Source: Pararge aegeria (Eukaryota > Arthropoda > Insecta > Lepidoptera > Nymphalidae). Taken from it: DNA of 64,000 nt. Where the stretch lies: positions 2,728,001-2,792,000 of the forward strand of contig NC_053202.1 of NCBI RefSeq assembly GCF_905163445.1, in the 5' to 3' direction. The notes beneath the pieces are model-generated. The model saw only the letters and a list, made by a program, of their open reading frames with translations. It searched no databases and was not told the DNA's origin. The translations under genes were made by a program, and so were the position numbers. Positions 23,476-36,545 of the stretch are shown here, piece after piece (position 1 is the stretch's first letter; each line of letters begins with the position of its first letter).

Positions 23476-23984
23476 ATAAATGGCGGGTCATTTTGGTAAT
23501 AGGGACAAATTGACAAATTTAAATTTCAGATGGGGATTGTGCTGTCAAATTGGAACTTTTTTCAGTGTTGACAGTATCATCATGTTGTTATGTCATTCAT
23601 GCGGTCATTTCATTTTGGACATGCTTCGATTAAAGCAAATTGTTTTTAATATGATTTCAAAAAGAAATTCATCATATGTAACCTCGCTGTATTGATGATG
23701 ATGTTGATGTGTTTTTACACATTTTTAAAATCATGCATCGGTAGGTCTAGAATTACCTTAAGAATCATATTGTAAAAGCGTATACTCAACCCCACAAAGA
23801 AGTTCTGCGCCTTTCGCAGACGATATGCAGAGGTATCACTAATTTATGTCCGTTTCTGTTAAGTTGAATCTTAATATCAGCTTTCTGTTTATAACGAGAA
23901 TATTATTTTACTTTATCTATCTATACCTACTTATAATAAATCTGTAACTGGAAGATTTCTGTACATTTAATATATTTTGAAAAT

Positions 23985-24500
23985 TTTGACCGGGGGATGT
24001 TTTTTAATCGATACTGAGTACAAAACAGATTTTAATTGAATTTTTGTCCGTCTGCCTATCTGTCTGTTCGGGAATCACACGGAAACTACTGATCGGATTT
24101 AAATAAAATTTGGTAAAGTTGTACCTGATATTCCGGGTCAACCGGAATCCGGGTATAGGATACTTTTTATCCCGATAAACAGTAAGTTTTCTCCGCGAAA
24201 TACGATGAAATTTTTTATCAATTTTACTTCATAGCTCCGTTAAATTTGAATTGGTTTTAATAATTCTTTTTTTATGTTTTAAGCATGTATTGTCTTATTT
24301 TAATGAATATTGTCGGAGATAAAGGACAAAACTCTTCACAAATAACAGCACGTCGCTAGGCATATGGGACAACGATCGAATGCATGCGTATCCAGGAATA
24401 GCTTTAAGGCTTATTTTTATCCCGGAAACGCCAACAGCTCCTACAGGATAACATGGCTATTTTTTCCGCATTTATCTTTAAAAAATCCGTGCAACGGAGT
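23985..24500 (+). mobile_element. Decayed Helitron-like element
   Basis: CGGAAACTACTGATCGGATTT, GGGTATAGGATACTTTTTATC, TTATTTTTATCCCGGAAACG and AATCCGTGCAACGGAGTTTGA are widespread lepidopteran non-autonomous element motifs. It abuts the left end of the large array. Confidence 0.5.
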
Positions 24501-25845
24501 TTGAGATTAACGTGTTTTTTTTAGATGGGCATAGTTGAAATATTTTCAAGCTTTACGTACATAATTTACTTAAATCCATTATTTACTTAAATAATGTCTT
24601 AAGGTAAATAATGTAATTTAGTTATTTATATTAACATTATTTACTTATATAACTTACTTACATTATATACTTATTTATTTACTTAAGTATATTATTTACT
24701 TAAATCCATTATTTAATTAATTACTTACGTACAATATTTATTTAATTAAGTTATTTACTTAAGTACATTATTTACTTAAATAATGTAATATAGTTATTTA
24801 TTTACCTAAGTATGTTATTTACTTATTTACATTATTAACTTAAATACATATTTAACTCATTTACATTATTAAAAATAATGTATTAAGGTATACTTAAGGT
24901 AATAATTAAGTAAGTAAATAACTATATTACATTATTTACCTTAATATATAATTTAAGTAAATATTGTACTTAAGTATATAATATATTCATACATATATAG
25001 TATATACGTATATATTATATATGTATGAATATACATCGCGTAAATAAGTAAATAATGTACGTAAGTAAATATGTAAATATTGTACTTAAGTATATAATGT
25101 AAATAAATATAATAATGTGTTAAGGTAAATAATGTACTTAAGTATATAATGTACTAAAGTATATAATGTTCTTAAGTAAATAATGTATATATACAATATA
25201 TGTAATATATATACAGTATATATAATAAGTATATAATGTATAATAATGTACTGAAGTATATAATGTTCTTAAGTATATAATGTATTTAAGTAAATAATAT
25301 ACTTCAGTATATAATGTACTTAAGTAAATAATGTACTTCAGTATATAATATATTCAAGTATAAAATGTACTTAAGTATATAATGTACTAAAGTAAATAAT
25401 GTACTTAAGTAAATATGTAAATATTGTACTTAAGTATATAATGTAAATAAATATAATAATGTGTTAAGGTAAATAATGCACTGAAGTAAATAATGTACCT
25501 AAGTATATAATGTACTAAAGTATATAATGTTCTTAAGTAAATAATGTATATATACAATATATATAATATATATACAGTATATATAATAAGTATATAATGT
25601 ATAATAATGTACTGAAGTATATAATGTTCTTAAATATATAATGTATTTAACTAAATAATATACTTAAGTATATAATGTACTTAAGTAAATAATGTACTTC
25701 AGTATATAATATATTCAAGTATAAAATGTACTTAAGTATATAATGTACTAAAGTAAATAATGTACTTAAGTAAATAATATACTTAAGTATATAATATATT
25801 CAAGAATATAATGTACTTAAGTATATAATGTACTTAAGTAAAATA

Positions 25846-26108
25846 AATAAATAAATAAATAAATATACTACGACAATACACACATCGCCACCTAGCCCCA
25901 AAGTAAGCATAGCTTGTGGGTACTAAGATGACTGATGAATATTTTTATGAATAATATACATAAATACTTAGAATATACATATAAACACCCAGACACTGAA
26001 AAACACTCATGCTCATCACACAAACATTTTCCAGTTGTGGGAATCGAACCCACGGCCTTGGACTCAGAAAGCAGGGTCGCAGCAAACTGCGTCAATCGGC
26101 CGTCAACT
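25846..26108 (-). mobile_element. SINE A inserted in the 17-bp array
   Basis: Full-length reversed copy: (AAAT)n tail on the left, ACACATCGCCACCTAGCCCC, then the B box GGGAATCGAACCCACGG and the head at CGGCCGTCAAC. AGTAAA on either side could be the target-site duplication. It is the only non-array sequence I see inside the block. Confidence 0.9.
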
Positions 26109-29100
26109 AGTAAATAATGTACTTCAGTATATAATGTGAATAAGTATAAAATGTAATTAAGTATAAGATGTACTTAAGTATATAATGTAAATAAGTATAT
26201 AATGTACTAAAGTTAATAATATACTTAAGTATATAATGAAGTAAAGTAAATAATGTACTTAAGTAAATAATATACTTAAGTATATAATATATTCAAGTAT
26301 ATAATGTAATTAAGTAAATAAGTAAATATTGTACTTAAGTGTACAATGTAAATAAGTATATTATGTATTAAAGTAAATAATGCACTTAAGTAAATAATTT
26401 ACTGAAGTTAATAATGTACTTAAGAATATAATGTATTTAAGTAAAAAATGTACTGAAGTAAATAATATACTTAAGTATATAATGTATTGAAGTATATAAT
26501 GTATTTAAGTATATAATGTACTAAAGTAAATAATATACTTAAGTATATAATGTATTTAAGTATATTATGTACTTAAGTAAATAATGTACTTCAGTATATT
26601 ATATATTTAAGTATATGATGTTTTTAAGTATATAATGTTCTAAAGTAAATAATGTATTTAAGTATATAATGTACTTCAGTATATTATATATTTAAGTATA
26701 TGATGTATTTAAGTATATAATGTACTAGAGTAAATAATGTATTTAAGTATATAATGTACTTAAGTAAATAATATACTTGAGTATATAATGTACTTAAGTA
26801 AATAATGTACTTAAGTATATAATATATTCAAGTATATAATGTAATTAAGTATATAAGTAAATATTGTACTTAAGTGTACAATGTAAATAAGTATATTATG
26901 TATTTAAGTAAATAATGCACTTAAGTAAATTATTTACTGAAATTAATAATGTACTTAAGTATATAATGTAAATAAGTAAATAATTCACTAAGTAAATATT
27001 GTTCTTAAGTATATAATGTAAATAAGTAAATAATGTATTTTAGTAAATAATGCACTTAAGTAAATAATGTACTTAAATATATAATGTAAAGATAAATATG
27101 ATGTATTTAAGTATATAATGTACTAAAGTAAATGAGTATATTATATACTTAAGTAAATAATGTTCTAAAGTATATAATATAATTAAGTACATAATGTACT
27201 TAAGTATTTTATAATGTAAATAAGTATTTTATGTATTTAAGTAAATAATGCACTTAAGTATATAATGTAATAAAGTAAATAATATACTTAAGTATATAAT
27301 GTACTTCAGTATAGAATATATTTAAGTGTATAATGTTCTTAAGCATATAATGTACTTAAGTATATTATGTATTTAGGTAAATTATGTACTTAAGTAAATA
27401 ATGTACTTAAGTGTATAATGTATTGAAGTATATATTGTATTTAGGTAAATTATGTTCTTATGTATATAATATATTCAAGTATATAATGTACTTAGGTATA
27501 TATTGTAAGTAAGTTTATAATATATTTAAGTATATAATGTACTTAAGTAAATAATGTACTTAAGAATATAATGTACTTAAGTAAATAATGTACTTAGGTA
27601 TATAATATATTTAAGTATATAATGTTTTTAAGTAAATAATGTACGTAAGTAAATAATATACTAAAGTATATAATGTACTTAAGTATATAATGTAAATAAG
27701 TATATAATGTACTGAAGTAAATAATATACTTAAGTATATAATGTATTTAAGTATATAATGTACTTAAGTATATAATGTATTGAAGTATATAAGGTATTTA
27801 AGTATATTATGTACTTAAGTAAATAATGTACTAAAGAAAATAATGTATTTAAGTAAATAATGTAAATAAGTATATAATGTACGAAATTAAATAATAGACT
27901 AAAGTATATAATGGACATAAGTATATAATGTAAATAAGTATATAATGTACTGAAGTAAATAATATACTTAAGTATATAATGTATTTAAGTATATGATGTA
28001 TTTAAGTGTATAATGTACCTAAGTAAATAATATACTTATGTATATAATGTGTTTAAGTTAACAATGCACTTAAGTATATAATGTACATAAGTAAATAGTG
28101 TACTTAAGTATATAATGTATTTAAGTATATAAAGTAATTAAGTAAATAATGTACGTAAGTAAACAATATACATACATTATGTTAGTAAGTATATAATGTA
28201 TTTAAGTAAATAATGTTCTTATTTCTTGTTAATATATTCAAGTATATAATGTACTTAAGTATATATTGTAAGTAAGTTTATAATATATTTAAGTAAATAA
28301 TGCACTTAAGTAAATAATGTACTAAAATATATAATGCAAATAAGTATATAATGTATTTAAGTTTATAATATATTTAAGTATATAATGTACTAAAGTAAAT
28401 AATGTACTTAAGTATATAATGTACTTAAGTAAATAATGTACTTAAGTATATAATATATTTAAGTATATAATGTTTTTAAGTAAATAATGTACTTAAGTAT
28501 ATAATGTAAATAAGTAAAATGTAAATAAGTATATAATGTACTGAAGTAAATAATATACTTAAGTATATAATGTATTTAAGTATATAATGTACTTAAGTAA
28601 ATAATGTACTTCAGTATATAATAATGTACTTAAGAATATAAGGTATTTAAGTAAATAATGTACTTAAGTATATAATGTTTTGAAGTATATAAGGTATTTA
28701 AGTATATAATGTACTAAAGTAAATAATATACTTAAGTATATAATGTATTTAAGTATATTATGTATTTATGTAAATAATGTACTAAAGTAAATAATGTATT
28801 TAAGTAAATAATGTACTTCAGTATATTATATATTTAAGAATATAATGTATTTAAGTATATAATGTACTAAAGTAAATAATGTATTTAAGTATATTATGTA
28901 CTTAAGTAAATAATGTATTAAAATACTTAAGTATATAATGTAAATAAGTATATAATGTACGTAAGTAAATAATATACTAAAGTATACAATGTAATTAAGT
29001 GTATGATGTATTTAGGTGTATAATGTACTAAAGTAAATAATATACTTAAGTATATAATATATGCAAGTGTATAATGTAAATAAGTATATAATGTTTTTAA

Positions 29101-29749
29101 GTAAATAATGCACTTAAGTAAATAATGTACTTAAATATATAATGTAAAGAAATATATGATGAATTTAAGTATATAATGTACTAAAGTAAATAATTTACTT
29201 AAGTATATAATGTACTTAAGTAAATAATGTTCTTAAGTATATAATATATTCAAGTAGATAATGTACTTAAGAATATAATGTACTAAAGTAAATAAGTAAA
29301 TAATGTACTTAAGTATATAATATATTCAAGAATATAATGTACTAAAATATATAATGTACATAAGTATATAATGTATTTAAGTAAATAATACACTGAAGTA
29401 AATATTGTACTACACTAAGTATATAATGTGTTTAAGTAAATAATGCACTTAAGTAAATAATGTACTTAAGTAAATAATGTATTTAGGTAAATAATGCACT
29501 TAAGTAAATAATTCACTAAGTAAATATTGTTTTTAAGTATATAATGTAAAGAAGTATATAATGTATTTAATTAAATAATGCACTTAAGTAAATAATGTAC
29601 TTAAGTAAATAGTGTATTTAAGTTTATAATGTATTGAAGTATATAATGTTTTTAATTATATAATGTAATTAAGTATATAATGTCTTTAAGTAAATAATGC
29701 ACTTAAGCATATAATTAACTGAAGTAAATAATGTACTTAAGTATATAAA

Positions 29750-30970
29750 ATATTTAAGTAAATAATGTACCTAAGAAAATAATGTACTTAAGTATATAAT
29801 GTACATAAGTAAATAGTGTACTTAAGTATATAATGTATTTAAGTATATAATGTAATTAAGTAAATAATGTACTTTAGTATATAATATACATAAGTATATA
29901 ATGTACTTAAGTATATAATGTATATAAGTATAATGTAAATAAGTATATAATGTATATAAGTAAATAATGTACTTAAGTCTATAATATATTCAAGTATATA
30001 ATGTACTAAAATATATAATGTAAAAAAGTATATAATGTATTTAAGTAAATAATACACTGAAGTAAATATTGTACTACACTAAGTATATAATGTGTTTAAG
30101 TTAATAATGCACTTAAGTAAATAATGTACTTAAGTATATAATGTATTGAAGTATATAATGTGTTTAAGTATATAATGTTTTTAAGTTATTAATGTACGTA
30201 AGTAAATAATATACTATAGTATATAATGTATTTAAGTGTATAATGTACTAAAGTAAATAATGTACATAAGTAAATAATGTATTTAAGTAAATAATGTACT
30301 TAAGTATATAATGTATTTCAGTAAATAATGCACTTAAGTAAATAATGTACTTAAGTATATAAAATATTTAAGTAAATAATGTACCTAAGAAAATAATGTA
30401 CTTAAGTATATAATGTACATAAGTAAATAGTGTACTTAAGTATATAATGTATTTAAGTATATAATGTAATTAAGTAAATAATGTACTTTAGTATATAATA
30501 TACATAAGTATATAATGTACTTAAGTATATAATGTATATAAGTATAATGTAAATAAGTATATAATGTATATAAGTAAATAATGTACTTAAGTCTATAATA
30601 TATTCAAGTATATAATGTACTAAAATATATAATGTAAAAAAGTATATAATGTATTTAAGTAAATAATACACTGAAGTAAATATTGTACTACACTAAGTAT
30701 ATAATGTGTTTAAGTTAATAATGCACTTAAGTAAATAATGTACTTAAGTATATAATGTATTGAAGTATATAATGTGTTTAAGTATATAATGTTTTTAAGT
30801 TAATAATGTACGTAAGTAAATAATATACTATAGTATATAATGTATTTAAGTGTATAATGTACTAAAGTAAATAATGTACATAAGTAAATAATGTATTTAA
30901 GTAAATAATGTACTTAAGTATATAATGTATTTCAGTAAATAATGCACTTAAGTAAATAATGTACTTAAGT
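29750..30970. repeat. 614-bp tandem higher-order repeat in the array
   Basis: The block starting near 29740 recurs from about 30354 at an offset of 614 bp, marked by the identical rare sequence CTAAGAAAATAATG and by identical translated stretches at 29839-30057 and 30453-30671. Related blocks start near 31900 and 33338. Confidence 0.85.
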
Positions 30971-31709
30971 ATATAATGTAAATAAGTATATAATATATTT
31001 AAGTAAATAATGCACTTAAGTGAATAATGTACTGCAGTAAATAATGTACTTAAATATATAATGTAAAGAAGTATATGATGCATATAAGTATATAATGTAC
31101 TAAAGTAAATAATGTATTGAAGTATATATTGTATTTAAGTAAATTATGTTCTTATGTATATAATATATTCAAGTATATAATGTACTTAGGTATATATTGT
31201 AAGTAAGTATATAATATATTTAAGTAAATAATGTACTTCAGTATATTATATATTTAAGTATATGATGTATTTAAGTATATAATGTACTAAAAAAAATAAT
31301 GTATTTAAGTAAATAATTTACTGAAGTTAATAATGTACTTAAGAATATTATATATGCAAGTAAATAATGTACTTCAGTATATTATATATTTAAGTATATG
31401 ATGTATTTAAGTATATAATGTACTAAAGAAAATAATGTATTTAAGTAAATAATGTAAATAAGTATATAATGTACGAAATTAAATAATAGACTAAAGTATA
31501 TAATGGACATAAGTATATAATGTAAATAAGTATATAATGTACTGAAGTAAATACTATACTTAAGTATATAATGTATTTAAGTATATGATGTATTTAAGTG
31601 TATAATGTACCTAAGTAAATAATATACTTAAGTATATAATGTGTTTAAGTTAACAATGCACTTAAGTATATAATGTACATAAGTAAATAGTGTACTTAAG
31701 TATATAATG

Positions 31710-33830
31710 TTTTTAATTATATAATGTAATTAAGTATATAATGTCTTTAAGTAAATAATGCACTTAAGTATATAATGAACTGAAGTAAATAATGTACTTA
31801 AGTATATAATGTATTTAAGTAAATAATGTACCTAAGTAAATAATGTACTTAAGTATATAATGTACATAAGTAAATAGTGTACTTAAGTATATAATGTATT
31901 TAAGTATATAATGTAATTAAGTAAATAATGTACTTTAGTATATAATATACATAAGTATATAATGTACTTAAGTATATAATGTATATAAGTATAATGTTAA
32001 TAAGTATATAATGTATATAAGTAAATAATGTACTTAAGTCTATAATATATTCAAGAATATAATGTACTAAAATATATAATGTAAAAAAGTATATAATGTA
32101 TTTAAGTAAATAATACACTGAAGTAAATATTGTACTACACTAAGTATATAATGTGTTTAAGTTAATAATGCACTTAAGTAAATAATGTACTTAAGTATAT
32201 AATATATTCAAGAATATAATGAACTAAAATATATAATGTAAATATATTATATTTACTTTAATAAGTAAATAATACACTGAAGTAAATATTTAACTACACT
32301 AAGTATATAATGTGTTTAAGTAAATAATGCACTTAAGTAAATAATGTACATAAGTAAATAATGTATTTAAGTAAATAATGTATTTAAGTATATTATGTAC
32401 TTAAGTAAATAATGTATTAAAATACTTAAGTATATAATGTAAATAAGTATATAATGTACGTAAGTAAATAATATACTAAAGTATACAATGTATTTAAGTG
32501 TATGATGTATTTAAGTGTATAATGTACTAAAGTAAATAATATACTTAAGTATATAATATAAGCAAGTGTATAATGTAAATAAGTATATAATGTTTTTAAG
32601 TAAATAATGCACTTAACTAAATAATGTACTTAAATATATAATGTAAAGAAATATATGATGAATTTAAGTATATAATGTACTAAAGTAAATAATTTACTTA
32701 AGTATATAATGTACTTAAGTAAATAATGTTCTTAAGTATATAATATATTCAAGTAGATAATGTACTTAAGAATATAATGTACTAAAGTAAATAAGTAAAT
32801 AATGTACTTAAGTATATAATATATTCAAGAATATAATGTACTAAAATATATAATGTACATAAGTATATAATGTATTTAAGTAAATAATACACTGAAGTAA
32901 ATATTGTACTACACTAAGTATATAATGTGTTTAAGTAAATAATGCACTTAAGTAAATAATGTACTTAAGTAAATAATGTATTTAGGTAAATAATGCACTT
33001 AAGTAAATAATTCACTAAGTAAATATTGTTTTTAAGTATATAATGTAAAGAAGTATATAATATATTTAATTAAATAATGCACTTAAGTAAATAATGTACT
33101 TAAGTAAATAGTGTATTTAAGTTTATAATGTATTGAAGTATATAATGTTTTTAATTATATAATGTAATTAAGTATATAATGTCTTTAAGTAAATAATGCA
33201 CTTAAGTATATAATGAACTGAAGTAAATAATGTACTTAAGTATATAATGTATTTAAGTAAATAATGTACCTAAGTAAATAATGTACTTAAGTATATAATG
33301 TACATAAGTAAATAGTGTACTTAAGTATATAATGTATTTAAGTATATAATGTAATTAAGTAAATAATGTACTTTAGTATATAATATACATAAGTATATAA
33401 TGTACTTAAGTATATAATGTATATAAGTATAATGTAAATAAGTATATAATGTATATAAGTAAATAATGTACTTAAGTCTATAATATATTCAAGAATATAA
33501 TGTACTAAAATATATAATGTAAAAAAGTATATAATGTATTTAAGTAAATAATACACTGAAGTAAATATTGTACTACACTAAGTATATAATGTGTTTAAGT
33601 TAATAATGCACTTAAGTAAATAATGTACTTAAGTATATAATATATTCAAGAATATAATGAACTAAAATATATAATGTAAATACATTATATTTACTTTAAT
33701 AAGTAAATAATACACTGAAGTAAATATTTAACTACACTAAGTATATAATGTGTTTAAGTAAATAATGCACTTAAGTAAATAATGTACATAAGTAAATAAT
33801 GTATTTAAGTAAATAATGTACTTAAGTATA
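31710..33830. repeat. 1,438-bp spaced duplication in the array
   Basis: Sequence from about 31710 to 32390 is repeated at about 33150-33830. The marker TATTTACTTTAATAAG follows a small palindrome in both (near 32245 and 33685). A further block near 28890-29660 matches 32390-33160. Confidence 0.75.
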
Positions 33831-34009
33831 TAATGTATTTAAGTAAATAATGCACTTAAGTAAATAATGTACTTAAGTATATAATGTAAATAAGTATATA
33901 ATATATTTAAGTAAATAATGCACTTAAGTGAATAATGTACTGCTGTAAATAATGTACTTAAATATATAATGTAAAGAAGTATATGATGCATATAAGTATA
34001 TAATGTACT

Positions 34010-35190
34010 AAAGTAATTAATGTATTTAAGTATATAATGTACTTAAGTAAATAATGTACTTAAGTATATAATATATGCAAGTATATAATGTAAATAAGTA
34101 TATAATGTAAATAAGTATATAATATACGTAAGTAAATAGTACTTTAGTATATAAAGTATATAATGGACATAAGTATATAATGTACTAAAGTATATAATGG
34201 ACATAAGTGTATAATGAAAATAAGTATATAATGTACTGAAGTAAATAATATACTTAAGTATATTATGTTTTTAAGTAAATAATGTACTTAAGTATATAAT
34301 ATATGCAAGTATATAATGTAAATAAGTATATAATGTATTTAAGTAAATAATGCACTTAAGTAAATAATGTACTTAAATATATAATGTAAAGAAATATATG
34401 AAGAATTTAAGTATATAATGTACTTAAGTAAATAATGTACTTAAGTATATAATGTACTTAAGTAAATAATGTTCTTAAGTAAATAATATATTCAAGTACA
34501 TAATGTACTTAAGTATATAATATATTCAAGAATATAATGTACTAAAATATATAATGTACATAAGTATATAATGTATTTAAGTAAATAATACACTGTAGTA
34601 AATATTGTACTACACTAAGTATATAATGTGTTTAAGTAAATAATGCACTTAAGTAAATAATTCACTAAGTAAATATTGTTCTTAAGTATATAATGTAAAT
34701 AAGTATATAATGTATTTAAGTAAATAATGCACTTAAGTAAATAATGTACTAAAGTAAATAATGTATTTAAGTATATAATGTACTTAAGTAAATAATGTAC
34801 TTAAGTATATAATATATGCAAGTATATAATGTAAATAAGTATATAATGTAAATAAGTATATAATATACGTAAGTAAATAGTACTTTAGTATATAAAGTAT
34901 ATAATGGACATAAGTATATAATGTACTAAAGTATATAATGGACATAAGTGTATAATGAAAATAAGTATATAATGTACTGAAGTAAATAATATACTTAAGT
35001 ATATTATGTTTTTAAGTAAATAATGTACTTAAGTATATAATATATGCAAGTATATAATGTAAATAAGTATATAATGTATTTAAGTAAATAATGCACTTAA
35101 GTAAATAATGTACTTAAATATATAATGTAAAGAAATATATGAAGAATTTAAGTATATAATGTACTTAAGTAAATAATGTTCTTAAGTAAA
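34010..35190. repeat. 741-bp spaced duplication in the array
   Basis: The unusual run GTAAATAGTACTTTAGTATA followed by TAAAGTATATAATGGACATA occurs near 34130 and 34872. The surrounding several hundred bases match closely. Confidence 0.75.
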
Positions 35191-35878
35191 TTATATATTC
35201 AAGTACATAATGTACTTAAGTATATAATATATTCAAGAATATAATGTACTAAAATATATAATGTACATAAGTATATAATGTATTTAAGTAAATAATACAC
35301 TGTAGTAAATATTGTACTACACTAAGTATATAATGTGTTTAAGTAAATAATGCACTTAAGTAAATAATTCACTAAGTAAATATTGTTCTTAAGTATATAA
35401 TGTAAATAAGTATATAATGTATTTAAGTAAATAATGCACTTAAGTAAATAATGTACTTAAGTAAATAATGTACTTAAGTTTATAATGTATTGAAGTATAT
35501 AATGTATTTAAGTAAATAATGCACTTAAGTATATAATGAACTGAAGTAAATAATGTACTTAAGTATATAATGTATTTAAGTGTATAATGTTTTTATGTAT
35601 ATAATGTATTTAAGTATATAATATATTTAAGTCAATAATGTTCTTAAGTATATAATGTATTTAAGTAAATAATGTACGTAAGTAAATAAGTAAATAATGC
35701 ACTTAACTAAATAATGTGCGTAAGTAAATAAGTAAATAATGTACTTAAGTATATAATGTATTTAAGTATATAATGTACTAAAGTAAATTATATACTTAAG
35801 TATATAATGTTTTAAAGTATATAATATATTTAAGTAAATAATGTTCTTAATTAAGTAAATAATGTACTGAAGTAACGC

Positions 35879-36043
35879 CACAGAAGTATTACTTCTAACG
35901 CGTGTACATAAGTCCACACATTCTTTTTTTTTTATTGTATGCAAAAGTGACTTTTAACAGCAATGATCGCGAGATTTGAGCCTGTCGCAGGCCTATCGTG
36001 AGATACGGAATCATCTTGCCGTGCGGGCACTCGGCTTCCGCTT
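35879..36043. other. Array right edge, unique spacer
   Basis: Begins with a small palindrome (AGAAGTATTACTTCT), then GC-richer unique DNA (CGAGATTTGAGCCTGTCGCAG). No gene seen. Confidence 0.5.
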
Positions 36044-36203
36044 CAAGTGACTTTTATGCAAGTTTAGTACGTGTCGTATACAGGAAGGAAGTGTCGTTTA
36101 TGAAAGTTTGGATGTCCGGTTTATAGGTGGCCCGTGGCAAGTGTCTTTTATGCAAGTTAAGTACGTCTCCTAGACAGGTCGCAAGTGTCATTTTGTCGTT
36201 TAA
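36044..36203 (-). repeat. 44-bp minisatellite, reversed, about 3.5 units
   Basis: GACTTTTATGCAAGTTTAGTA and ACGTCTCCTAGACAGGTCGC with AAGTGTC are the reverse complement of the 22413-22720 unit. Units are more diverged here. Confidence 0.88.
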
Positions 36204-36399
36204 GGCCTGTCGAGAGAAACGTAATTACCCTGCGGGTTGCTGTGCCTACAGGTAATTTTATTATTATGCACATTTAATCCTGTTTTCGCTTCTCTAAAAT
36301 GTGAAAACCTGAACCGAGTATCTCATCCACGTACTCGGTTGAGTACGTGGCGACAGTGAAACAAAGTAAAACTCGTAAATAGGTACCTTTAAGTTACTT

Positions 36400-36545
36400 A
36401 CAAGGACCTACGTCTTAGGTTGGAGCACATGGCGGCACTTCGAAGGAAGTATTCCTTACATGCCCTGCGAAGTGTTGCTGTCTTTCCACGTACCATCAAG
36501 TAGGCCCTCTGCTTAATCTGTCAATTATTGCTATAAAGGAAAACC
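36400..36545 (+). mobile_element. Repeat E copy
   Basis: CATGCCCTGCGAAGTGTTGCT and ACCATCAAGTAGGCCCTCTGC match the element at 18595-18850. Confidence 0.6.

Larger units (their letters stand above)
24545..35878. repeat. AT-rich 17-bp tandem array, about 11.3 kb
   Basis: The unit is AAGTATATAATGTACTT or AAGTAAATAATGTACTT (17 bp), with common variants ending TATTT, TAAAT, CACTT or TTCTT. Neighbouring units join as TACTTAAGTA, a self-complementary decamer with an AflII site. About 650 units. From 24545 to about 24870 the units run in the opposite orientation. The register then flips through a messy zone (24870-25040, with a palindrome at about 24975-25033) and is forward to 35878. Larger blocks are duplicated inside. 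Open frames on the minus strand arise from the repeat and are not genes. The function is unknown. Confidence 0.97.

Noticed and set aside
23480..23695. 71-codon open frame
   Set aside because: No homology features, AT-rich, next to transposon ends; no splice partners.
24545..35878. Centromere or telomere sequence
   Set aside because: Lepidopteran chromosomes are holocentric and the insect telomere repeat is TTAGG; the 17-bp unit is neither, and genes lie close on both sides.
27730..35944. Ten or so small minus-strand open frames rich in Y, I, L, K and T
   Set aside because: They are translations of the 17-bp repeat in shifting frames, lost or gained by single unit variants, with no initiation or codon signal.
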